64,000 bases of DNA, taken from Saprospiraceae bacterium (lineage in GTDB: Bacteria; Bacteroidota; Bacteroidia; Chitinophagales; Saprospiraceae). The notes under the pieces were generated by a model. That model was given only the letters and a program-made list of their open reading frames with translations. It was not told the DNA's origin and searched no databases. Position 1 is the first letter of the stretch. Each line of letters starts with the position of its first letter. The stretch is taken from NCBI GenBank assembly GCA_016715405.1, contig JADKAE010000005.1:62001-126000 (forward strand), in the 5' to 3' direction. Shown here piece by piece: positions 18,150 to 26,419 of this stretch. The position numbers were made by a program, and so were the translations under genes.

Positions 18150-20300
18150 CTATTTCACCGGAGCCCCGTTAGCCCAGCCGTCAGGGGGCTTACAAAGCCC
18201 AGGCGGCCGTCGGCGTCTTCGGCCATGAGGATCATTCCTTTGCTTTCGATGCCCATCAGCTTGCGCGGGGCCAGGTTAGCCACCAATACGATTTGCCTGC
18301 CGATAATGGCCTCGGGTTCGTAATGAAGCGCAATGCCTGACACCACGGTGCGCTGCTCGTAACCCAAATCAACAGTCAGTTTGAGCAGCTTGTCGGCTTT
18401 GGGCACGCGCTCGGCGTGGAGGATGGTGGCGGTGCGCAGGTCAAGTTTTGAAAAGTCGTCGTATTGTATTTCAGCTTTTGCTTCTGCGACGGCAGCTGCG
18501 GGGGCCTGGGCAGCCTGCCGGGCAGCCTCTGCTTTTACTACGGCTTCCAGTTTTTCTTTTTGTTTATTGATAATGTCGAGCCGGCTGTTGTCTTTGCGGT
18601 CGTTGATCTTGGCAAACAAGATGGCCGCCTCGCCGATACGGTGACCCGCCGGCAATAGCGCTTCGCCCCGATCCAGCTTGTCGAAAACACCCTGCAGGTC
18701 GCCGTTTTCCAATGGCGGCAGGTTGAGCAACGCGCGTATGCGGGGCGAGGTAAACGGAATAAACGGCTCGCACAACACACTTAGCAAAGTGACTATCTGC
18801 AAACTCACAAACAAACATTCTTTCACCACAGGACTATCGGGGTCTTCTTTCCAGATTTGCCACGGAGAGGTGTCCTGCAGATAAGTATTGCCCCAGGAGG
18901 AAATATCCAGAAATAACTGTATCGCCTGTTTGAAGCTGAAATTGTCGAGTTCGCGGCCCAATTCGAGGGCCAGGCGATTGACTTCCTCGAGCTTGTCTTA
19001 CCAGGGGCCGTCAACTGCCGGCACAACGCCGTCGTAGTATTTGTGCGTAAGCACGGCTACCCTGTTTACAAAGTTGCCCAGGTTGTCGGCCAGGTCTTTG
19101 TCGTGGAAATCGACAAATTCATCCCACTTGAAATCGCTGTCGCGGTTTTCGGGCAGGTTGCGCAGCAGGGCGTAGCGCAGGGCGTCTTCTTTATTAGGAA
19201 AATCTTTAAAATCTTCGAGATATTCGTGTTGTTCGATGCCCCAACCCCGCGATTTGGAGAATTTCTGCCCTTCAAAGTTGAGGAATTGGTTGGCGGGCAC
19301 GTTGTACGGCAGTACAAAATCGCCGTAGGCTTTCAACATAGCGGGAAAGACGATACAGTGAAACACGATATTGTCTTTGCCGATGAAGTGGATGAGCTTT
19401 ACATCGTCGCCGCCTTTCCAATAGGCTTCCCAGTCTTTGCCGTTTTCGAGGGCCCATTGTTTGGTCGACGAGATATAGCCGATGGGCGCGTCAAACCACA
19501 CGTAAAGCACTTTGCCGGCGGCCTCTTGTTCAGAGAGCGGCAAAGCAATGCCCCAGTCGAGGTCGCGGGTGATGGCCCGGGGCTGCAAACCGCCGTCGAG
19601 CCAGGAGAGACACTGCCCCACTACGTGTTTGCGCCATTGGCGGGGATCGTGGTGCTGTTTGCCGTCGAGTACGCCCGTGGCGATCCACTCACGGAGCCAG
19701 CCGGCGTGTTTATCCAGTTTGAAATACCAGTGTTTGGTGGGTCTTAATATAGGCGTTTTGCCGCTTAGGGTTGAGCGGGGGTTGATCAGCTCGGAGGGCG
19801 ACAGGTCGGAGCCGCATTTTTCGCACTGGTCGCCGTAAGCTTCAGGATGGCCGCATCGGGGACAAGTGCCCACAATGTAGCGGTCGGCCAAAAACTGATG
19901 AAAGTCTTCGTCGTAGTATTGCTCTACGGTGCGCTCCTCAAATTCGTCGCCTTTTTTATACAATTTTAAAAAAAAGTCCTGAGCCGTTTCGTGGTGTAAA
20001 GGCTCGCTGGTTCGATGATAATAATCAAAAGAAATACCCAAATGCTCGAAAGTACGTTGGTTGAGTTCGTGGTATTTATCGATGATCTCCCTGGGCGTTA
20101 TACCCTCTTTTTGCCCTTATCGTAATGGCGGCGCCGTGTTCGTCAGAGCCGCACACCCATACCACATCTTTGCCCATCAGTCTCAAATAACGCACATAAA
20201 TATCAGCAGGCAAATAAGCGCCGGCCAGGTGACCCAAATGCAGGGCGCCATTGGCATACGGCAATGCGGAGGTGACGAGGTATCGTTTAGCGTGGGTCAT
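18150..20300 (-). CDS. metG: Methionyl-tRNA synthetase, three disruptions
   Basis: About 716 residues when corrected. Class I signature ALPYANGALHLGH (HIGH region) is near the N-terminus, the zinc knuckle CPRCGHPEAYGDQCEKCG near residue 145, KFSKSRGW (KMSKS loop) near 330, and a C-terminal EMAP/Trbp tRNA-binding domain (FSKLDLRTATILHAERVPKA). Breaks: T-run 20108-20112, an in-frame TAA at 18998-19000 after DGPW, and a G-run 18184-18188 one base short. The last correction gives the normal ending PDGWANGAPVK and moves the stop to 18150. As metG is essential, these are almost certainly sequence errors. Start ATG 20300. Confidence 0.92.
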
Positions 20301-20339
20301 TTTTTTGTTTTTGAAATCGGAGGCGAATATAAGGGTTTT

Positions 20340-20440
20340 CCGTTGTCGGTTTGTCGGTTCTCTGTTATCCGTTCTCCGTTCCTTACCTTTGCTATTTAAA
20401 CTTAAGAGAACAGAGAACGACAAGAACAGAGAACAGGAAC
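20340..20440. repeat. GTTCTCTGTT/AACAGAGAAC word hairpin
   Basis: Left arm with GTCGGTTCTCTGTTATCCG, right arm with GAGAACAGAGAACGACAAG, enclosing TTACCTTTGCTATTTAAAC. It lies between the 3' end of the TRIC gene and the start of metG. A TACCTTTG -7-like box in the loop faces the plus strand, but no plus-strand gene follows. Confidence 0.6.
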
Positions 20441-20445
20441 ATCAT

Positions 20446-21054
20446 TCATCCCAGGAACCGCGGCAAGCTCCAATGAAAACGCATCGACAGCAAGCGGATG
20501 AGCACGATGAGCGCGGCAGAAGCCAGGAACGCCACCTGGCGCTCCATGCCGGCAGCGAGGAGCGCCACATAAGCTATAGCGCCGGCGAGGCAGGCGGTGG
20601 CGTAGATCTCGCGCCGGAAGATCACCGGCATCTCGTTGGCGAGGGTATCGCGGATGACGCCGCCCATGACGGCCGAGAAGACGCCCATGATGACGGCTAT
20701 TTCTTCCTGTACGCCCAGGCTCAGCGCTTTTTCGGTGCCCAAAAGCGTAAATGCCGCAATCCCCAGGGCGTCGAATAACAATAGGGTGCGGCGCAATCGC
20801 AACAAAATACCGGGGATTAGCAGCGTACAGAAAAAACCTATGAGGATGGCGTAGATGAAGTTGACATCGGCGATCCAGACCAGGGGGTAGCTGCCCAGCA
20901 GGATGTCGCGCAGACTGCCGCCGCCGATAGCGGTGATAAACGCGGTAAAGCCGGCGCCAAACCAGTCCTGGCCTTTGTCGCGTACAGCCAGCGCGCCCGA
21001 TATGGCAAAAGCGGCGGTGCCCGCCAGTTCCAGAGGGTATTGCAGATCGGTCAT
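20446..21054 (-). CDS. Trimeric intracellular cation (TRIC) channel family protein
   Basis: A 202-residue membrane protein with the duplicated three-helix repeat of the UPF0126/TRIC family. The two glycine-rich kinks are AIGGGSLRDILLG and AVMGGVIRDTLANEMP, each with the conserved GG-x-R-D. Bacterial TRICs form homotrimeric potassium-permeable channels. Length and repeat spacing are normal. It sits 10 bp downstream of the corrected end of the next upstream minus-strand gene, so it may be the last gene of that operon. Confidence 0.92.
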   Translation of the reverse strand: MTDLQYPLELAGTAAFAISGALAVRDKGQDWFGAGFTAFITAIGGGSLRDILLGSYPLVWIADVNFIYAILIGFFCTLLIPGILLRLRRTLLLFDALGIAAFTLLGTEKALSLGVQEEIAVIMGVFSAVMGGVIRDTLANEMPVIFRREIYATACLAGAIAYVALLAAGMERQVAFLASAALIVLIRLLSMRFHWSLPRFLG

Positions 21055-21064
21055 ACAGCCTTTT

Positions 21065-22301
21065 TTATTGAGCTACGTACGCTTTGTAATATTTACATTC
21101 TTTGATGACACGCTGGGCGTAGTCGGTGTCGTTGTAATACCGGCGCAGCAGGGCAAAATATTCGCGCGCCGGCTTTACGCCCGCCGCATTATTGATGAAG
21201 TGCAGTTTTTGGCCGCACTTGGCGCCCAAAAAGTGGCGCGGGCGCCCAGTTCCTTGTCTCTTGCGAGTATACGCGCTTTTTCAAAATAATATAAAGCCTC
21301 CGTCACGTCCATATTTTCTTTATTGCCCAAGGGGAACAGCGGATTCGAAAAGACGTAGTTGCGGCTGCCCCGCTTGTATCGCAATGCACTGGCGCCGCTG
21401 CGGAAGTTATCGGCCGCGCGCCAACTATAGCCGTAATACGACAGGTTGTAGTAGGCCACTCCCAAGCGATGATACAATCGGGCGGCCTCGTCGGGGTTGG
21501 TGGCGGCTTTGGCCCGGTATTCGGTATCCATGATGCTTTCAATCATTTCGCCTTTGCTGTACAAGGCCAGCGTATCGGGGAGCGGACAGCGCACACAGTC
21601 GCGAATGCGGTCGGCATAGGGGTTAAACACGCCGTAATCGTCCCACTCTGCGCGATCCATCTGTTTGAGGACTTCCAGCGCCGCTTCGAGTTGATAGTCG
21701 CTGAGCAGCAGGGTGGCTTTTAGGTCTATCAGTTCTTTTTCCATAGTGGTGCCGTCGGTTTTTTCTACCAGCCACTTCTCCCAGCGGCTGCGGTCGTTTT
21801 TGCGGCACACTTCCAGCAGGTCGTCGATAATGTCGAGCTGGGGATTGGCCCGGAGGCCTTTCACCGGATATCTACTGACATAGGCGAGGCCTTTGCGGCC
21901 TCCTTTTTCATACAGATCAGCCATTTTATCGTTGAGAAATTCCGGAAAGTCGGGAAACTGGCCGAAGACTTTTGAAGTGCGGGCTTTGGAGGCGGTTTCT
22001 TCGGCCTCCGCGCTGATGGAAGACATGGCGCTGATGCGCAGGGCCGTTTCAAAAGCGTCGAGTTGGCGGCCCAGGGTGTCGTCTTCTTCTACCAGCTCCC
22101 GGGCGACCCGGAAGGTCTTTTCTGCAAAATAATAATTGCCTGCCAGCAATTCGAGGTAGCCTTCTGCGATTTTCCACAAGGCGGGGCTGGTGATTTCACC
22201 TTCTTTGAGCACTTTCCTCACAAAACCCTGCAGTTCGATGACTAACTGACCGGCGTAGGCGCGGGGCGGCCGTGGTAGCGTTTATTGCTGCTTTTTTTCA
22301 T
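21065..22301 (-). CDS. Unknown TPR-like protein, third gene of an overlapping operon, frameshifted
   Basis: About 411 residues when corrected. It probably starts at ATG 22301 (MKKSSNKRYHGR), overlapping the end of the upstream gene by 20 nt. A break near 22255-22270 joins this to GQLVIELQGFVRKVL. A second break in the A-run 21228-21232 restores the C-terminus GQKLHFINNAAGVKPAREYF and moves the stop to 21065. Helical repeats (LARDKELGARATF, YYNDTDYAQRV) resemble TPRs. I do not recognise the family. It is co-transcribed with the two genes upstream and probably with the TRIC gene. Confidence 0.65.
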
Positions 22302-23361
22302 TAAATTCATAACCAAGCTGGTCCTTTTCCAGTTGGGCCAATTCGCGCACCAGCAGTACTTCCAGGAATTCGCTATGGGGGTCGTATTCGTAAATTTTTT
22401 CCATTTCTTCTACCAGCCGGCTATCATCGGCATAGGCGCGTAAAGCGTATAAGCCGGCGCGTTCGCGGTCGCTCTGGCACAGGAGCAGGCATTGGTCCCA
22501 TTCTTCGTCGGTGCGGATACGAAAACTGAGAAATGCCGATTCGCGTTTGCTGGGACAGCGGTCGAAGACCCGCGAGAACAGATACGCCGACTCCACCCGG
22601 CGGTCGAGGGCAAGCAGCGCCCCCGCTTTGTGGCCTAAAATCCAGTATTCGACGATGCTGGGGTCGTGGTCTATTTTGGGCATCAGATAGTCGTACAGCG
22701 CAATGACTTCTTCATATAGCTTGGCGTAATGTGCCAGGCGGATGATCTGGTAGGCGTAACGGAGGCGGACGTAGTGCGACTCGACACGTATTACTTCGCG
22801 CTTCCCCTCCTGGATGAGCCTTTGCATGCTTTCGCGGGCCAACGCGGGTTTTTCCCAGCCGCCGGGTTTGACGGCGTAGGGTTCGCATTTTTTCGCAAAA
22901 ATGAGGTAGTCGACGATCTCTGCGCATTTGTTGCGATGCAAATAGCGGGCAAAGGTGTTTTCAGACATAGAAGCGCCAAGGTAACTCAGCGGTATGCGGT
23001 TGTTGCTGATGGAGGTGCGCAGGTCTTCGAGTTCGCCGATGGTAGCTATGTATACCAGGTAGTGAATATCTGCTTCAGTGGCCAGGCGGCAAATGCGTTC
23101 GCGCCATTCCTTGACGTTGTCTTCCATCTGCTTGTATGCCTGGCCTTTGTATAATTGGTACAATTTGGGAAAATCGGGCAGCAAGGGCGCCATGTCGAGG
23201 TACCGGCGGGTGACGTCGGTATCGATAAAGGAATAACCGCTGAAGGCATTGGGATTGGGCACACAGCTACTGTCGATGCGCTGCGGTAACAGACACAACA
23301 ACAAAACGCCGACAGCGCTAGCGAGGCGCCATAATTTGAAGTGCCGAGTCGAGTTGTACAT
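22282..23361 (-). CDS. Unknown exported helical-repeat protein, second gene of operon
   Basis: 359 residues. A hydrophobic N-terminus (LWRLASAVGVLLLCLLPQ) is a signal peptide followed by SSCVPNPNAFSGYSF. The rest is alpha-helical with TPR-like periodicity (YEEVIALYDYLMPKIDHDPS). Its start lies inside the 3' end of the upstream gene (44-nt overlap) and its end overlaps the next gene, which implies translational coupling and a joint function. No family assignment and no catalytic motif. Confidence 0.7.
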   Translation of the reverse strand: MYNSTRHFKLWRLASAVGVLLLCLLPQRIDSSCVPNPNAFSGYSFIDTDVTRRYLDMAPLLPDFPKLYQLYKGQAYKQMEDNVKEWRERICRLATEADIHYLVYIATIGELEDLRTSISNNRIPLSYLGASMSENTFARYLHRNKCAEIVDYLIFAKKCEPYAVKPGGWEKPALARESMQRLIQEGKREVIRVESHYVRLRYAYQIIRLAHYAKLYEEVIALYDYLMPKIDHDPSIVEYWILGHKAGALLALDRRVESAYLFSRVFDRCPSKRESAFLSFRIRTDEEWDQCLLLCQSDRERAGLYALRAYADDSRLVEEMEKIYEYDPHSEFLEVLLVRELAQLEKDQLGYEFNEKKQQ

Positions 23362-24356
23362 ACGAATATCTTTTTATCAGCAGCGAATCCAGGTGGTACA
23401 AGGCCACCGTGCGGGGTTCCCGGCGGAGCGAGCGCTGCAACAATCCGGCGGCTTGCCGCATTTCTTTCGGCGCCACGGTCTCCACCCTGATGCGGTCGCC
23501 CCTATACAAGTAATTGCCGTCAAGATAAGTACTTTTTATCACCTGCCAGCGACGCGGGCCCCCCTGCGCTGAACCGCGAGGTATCGGCCAGGACTTTTTC
23601 GTCGATGGGGTAGATCAGCCTGATCATGCGGCCTTCCCGGAAGAGCACCCCCCATCCGAATGCCGGCAGGGCGACGTCGAGCGGCAGGGGGTAGCGGGCA
23701 GCGCCATCCAGGTAGGGTTCTCCTTTTTTTATATTTAAAATGGAATTGGGCTCTTCCCAACTTTCCACATCGCCCATATTGTAAAACATCAGCATGCCCC
23801 GGTCGACGGGCGGCGCCCCCGTTTTTTTGAAATACCGCACCTGGTGCAGGCGGATGGTAGCCGAAAGGGCGCAGTTGCCGGGTTCGAGTTGCTCTCGCAT
23901 TTTTTTTAATAAATAAAAATACGAATCGCGCGTTTTTTCCGTCCAGTCGCAGTCGATTTGAATTTCCAATATCCGCCAATGACTGGAGTGGGGCATGCCG
24001 TTCTTTTATTTTTTATAAATGCGAATTGCCAGCGTGTCAAGCTGATCGCCCGAGCATTGCGCTAATGTGCGGTTGGTAATAAAAACGGCGGGAATAATAG
24101 TGAGCCCCTGCAACAATGACGTATCCGCTTCGAGTTGGGCCATGGGCACGGGCTCGCCGCCGGCGTCGATATCCACGTCGAAATATTTGACGTAGAGGCG
24201 CTTAACACCCAGGGAGTCGAGCAATGCGCGTTCTGCAGGGCGGATTGACAAGGTGGTGCGCCAGTAGTACATTGCGCGTTCGGCCGGTTCAATTTCCCGG
24301 CGGCAAGCGCTGAAGGCCAAGACGAGCAGGGCCAATATCCAGGTATTTTGATACAT
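23318..24356 (-). CDS. Unknown lipoprotein, first gene of operon, two disruptions
   Basis: About 345 residues when corrected. Lipobox LAFSAC after MYQNTWILALLVL. The body alternates strands and helices (RLYVKYFDVDIDAGGE, EIQIDCDWTEKTRDSYFYLL, RGMLMFYNMGDVESW), suggesting a TIM-barrel like those of sugar-active or DUF3142-type proteins. That is only a resemblance. An in-frame TAA at about 24006-24008 splits IRIYKK from KNGMPHSSHW. Moving one T by one base in the A-rich run would give YKKIKNG. A G-run (23559-23564) one base too long breaks the frame again before WQVIKSTYLDGNYL. Confidence 0.65.
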
Positions 24357-24362
24357 CTGTCC

Positions 24363-24370
24363 TACCTTTG
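24363..24370 (+). promoter_or_regulatory. -7 box TACCTTTG for the DUF6503 gene
   Basis: Exact TAnnTTTG match. The predicted start near 24377 places the TTTACTAAACTT palindrome (24401-24433) inside the mRNA leader. Confidence 0.55.
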
Positions 24371-24372
24371 CC

Positions 24373-24433
24373 ACGTTTACTAAACTTCCAAAGTTTTGCC
24401 ACGTTTACTAAACTTCCAAAGTTTAGTAAACGT
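24373..24433. repeat. TTTACTAAACTT palindromic element: partial copy plus full copy
   Basis: A partial copy (24373-24396) and then a complete 33-bp palindrome (24401-24433) of arms ACGTTTACTAAACTT and AAGTTTAGTAAACGT around CCA. A third copy, nested in a longer inverted repeat, is at 31368-31403. Confidence 0.85.
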
Positions 24434-24458
24434 ATTGATGACCAAAATTACACCGCTC

Positions 24459-25253
24459 ATGAGAAAAATGGCATGGAGCCTGGCTCTTTTATGGTTGTGG
24501 GCCTGTGGCGGCCCGGCGACGGAAGAACAAAACAGCGATCAGCAGTCAGCAGTTGGCGGTCAGCAATTAAGGGATAGCAGTCAGATAATCGTGGACATGG
24601 CCATTGCTGCGCATGGCGGAGAGGCTTATTCCAATAGTCTTATTGAATTCGATTTTCGCCAATTCCACTTAAAAGTCACCCGGAGGGGCGGCTCATTTGC
24701 TTACGAGCGAAGCTTTGCGGATAGCCTGGGCCGGCCGGTCAAAGACGTACTTACCAACGTTGGCTTCCACCGGGAGATCAACGACCAAAAGGCCGCTTTG
24801 CCCCCTGCCGATAGTTCAAAATATGCCAACGGCGTCAATGCGATGGTGTATTTCGCCCTGCTGCCCTACTACCTCAACGACCGCGCCGTGCAAAAGCAAT
24901 ACCTCGGCAAAACGACGATTAAAGGCGAGCCCTATTACAAAATACGCGTCAGCTTCAAACCCGAAGAAGGCGGCAAAGACCACGAAGACGAATACGCCTA
25001 TTGGATTCATTGCGAGCGCCATACCATGGATTACCTGGCCTATTCTTTCCTGGAGGACGGCGGCGGCGCCCGCTTCAGGCAGGCCTACAATGCCCGCACC
25101 GTCAGCGGCATCCGCTTTGCCGATTATCTCAACTTTAAACCCACAAACGACTCCCGCGACGTAGCCGGCTTTGACCGCCTCTTTGAGAGCGGCGGTATGA
25201 CGGAGGTGTCGAAGGTGGAGATGAGCGAAATTAAAGTGTATGTACTTGAATGA
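24459..25253 (+). CDS. DUF6503 family lipoprotein
   Basis: 264 residues from ATG 24459 (an upstream ATG at 24438 is possible). Lipobox LWLWAC after MRKMAWSLAL. The mature body matches the DUF6503 pattern common in Bacteroidota: AHGGEAYSN at the start, DVLTNVGFHREIND, YYKIRVSFKPEEGGKDHEDE and YWIHCERHTMDYLAYSF. The fold is probably a lipocalin or outer-membrane-lipoprotein-like barrel. Function is unknown. The linker just after the lipobox (SDQQSAVGGQQLRDSSQ) is encoded by a word repeat of the GCAGTCAGCAGT type and appears to be repeat-derived. Confidence 0.8.
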   Translation: MRKMAWSLALLWLWACGGPATEEQNSDQQSAVGGQQLRDSSQIIVDMAIAAHGGEAYSNSLIEFDFRQFHLKVTRRGGSFAYERSFADSLGRPVKDVLTNVGFHREINDQKAALPPADSSKYANGVNAMVYFALLPYYLNDRAVQKQYLGKTTIKGEPYYKIRVSFKPEEGGKDHEDEYAYWIHCERHTMDYLAYSFLEDGGGARFRQAYNARTVSGIRFADYLNFKPTNDSRDVAGFDRLFESGGMTEVSKVEMSEIKVYVLE

Positions 25254-25393
25254 TGTGCTGATTTGCTGATTTGCTGATGTGCTGATTTGCTAATTTACTA
25301 ATTTGCTAATTTACTGCTTGTTTTAATATATTAATTATCAGCATATTAACCCATCAGCACATTAGCACATTAACTAATCAGCACATTAACTCA
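25250..25393. repeat. TGATGTGCTGATTTGC word array forming a hairpin, second locus
   Basis: Left arm: TGATGTGCTGATTTGC words from the DUF6503 stop onward. Right arm: CAGCACATTAACTAATCAGC words up to the stop of the deacetylase gene. The words and layout between convergent genes are the same as at 4429-4618. Confidence 0.8.
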
Positions 25394-26293
25394 TCAAAAT
25401 ATTTCAGATGCTACCCGATACGTATTCGCATGCGCCTCGATGATCAGGCTGAGCCGGTCGGAGTAGCCGCCGCCCATGCTCACGGCTACGGGTACGTGGT
25501 TGATTTTGCAGGTGTGCAGCACCAAGCGGTCGCGTTCTTTGCAGCCGGCCAGACTGAGGCTGAGGCGGCCCAGTTTGTCGGTAGCCAGCACATCAACGCC
25601 GGATTGGTAAAACGCCATGTCGGGCTGAAAATCGTCGAACAGGCGGGGTAGCGTTTCGCGCAAGATGCGGAGGTAATGGTTGTCGTCGGCGCCGTCGGGC
25701 AGGCCAATGTCGAGGCTGCTTTGTTCTTTTCTCACCGGGTAATTCTTCGCGCCGTGCATGCTGAAGGTGAATACCCTAGGGTCGTGACGGAATATCTGCG
25801 CGGTGCCGTTGCCCTGGTGTACATCGAGGTCGATGACCAGTATGCGCGAGGCCAATCCTTCGTGCAGCAGGTAATTGGCGGCGATGGCGATATCGTTAAA
25901 CACACAAAAACCCTCTCCCTTATAGCTAAAAGCGTGATGCGTGCCCCCGGCAATATTGAGCGCAGCGCCGTATTGGCGGGCGTAAAGGGCGCATTGCAGG
26001 GTGCCGTTAGAGATATGCCTGCCGCGCTGCACCAGGTGGGGCGTCATGGGAAAACCGATGCCTCTGATCTCTTTGGCGGTAAGGGTTTGGTTTTTTAATT
26101 TTTGCCAGTATTCCTCGTCGTGCGTGAGTAGCAGGACTTCTTCAGATAGCGCTTCGGGTTGAAAAAACTGGCGTTCGCTCACCGTTCCTTCGTATAGTAA
26201 TTGTTCGGGCAGCAATTCGTATTTGACCATCGGGAAGCGATGTCCCGGCGGCAAGTCGTATTTGTATATGGGATGGCAAGCTATTTTTAGCAT
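25394..26293 (-). CDS. Histone deacetylase family (AcuC/HDAC-like) amidohydrolase
   Basis: 299 residues from ATG 26293. Zinc-dependent deacetylase fold: GGTHHAFSYKGEGFCVFND holds the catalytic His pair and substrate loop, VIDLDVHQGNGTA the zinc-binding Asp and His, and YQSGVDVLATDKLGRL the second zinc Asp. Bacterial members deacetylate acetylated lysine on proteins such as acetyl-CoA synthetase, or polyamines. The substrate cannot be told here. The frame upstream of 26293 extends into a palindromic repeat, so it is not coding there. Confidence 0.9.
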   Translation of the reverse strand: MLKIACHPIYKYDLPPGHRFPMVKYELLPEQLLYEGTVSERQFFQPEALSEEVLLLTHDEEYWQKLKNQTLTAKEIRGIGFPMTPHLVQRGRHISNGTLQCALYARQYGAALNIAGGTHHAFSYKGEGFCVFNDIAIAANYLLHEGLASRILVIDLDVHQGNGTAQIFRHDPRVFTFSMHGAKNYPVRKEQSSLDIGLPDGADDNHYLRILRETLPRLFDDFQPDMAFYQSGVDVLATDKLGRLSLSLAGCKERDRLVLHTCKINHVPVAVSMGGGYSDRLSLIIEAHANTYRVASEIF

Positions 26294-26298
26294 ATACA

Positions 26299-26331
26299 AC
26301 CGGTCTGACCGCTGCATGCGGTCTGACCGGT
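26299..26331. repeat. ACCGGTCTGACCGC palindromic element, copy 2
   Basis: ACCGGTCTGACCGC, loop TGCAT, GCGGTCTGACCGGT. It has the same arms and T-T mismatch as copy 1 at 17440-17478. Here it lies between divergent genes, 5 bp upstream of the deacetylase start, so it is not simply a terminator. Confidence 0.85.
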
Positions 26332-26419
26332 AAATTACAAAACCGGTAATTTCAAAACTTGTTTTCCCCGTTTTGCCTATATTTAATGGCCTTTTTGAAA
26401 AAAACGCAAATAATCCGGC

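Noticed and set aside
20385..20392. TACCTTTG -7-like box on the plus strand in the metG/TRIC gap
   Set aside because: No plus-strand gene or terminator-bounded RNA follows before the antisense TRIC gene.
18998..24008. Possible reassignment of TAA as a sense codon (in-frame TAA in metG and in the lipoprotein at 23318)
   Set aside because: TAA ends many intact genes here (for example the Crp/Fnr, DUF2892 and CHAT 3 genes). One case is explained by moving a single T in an A-rich run.
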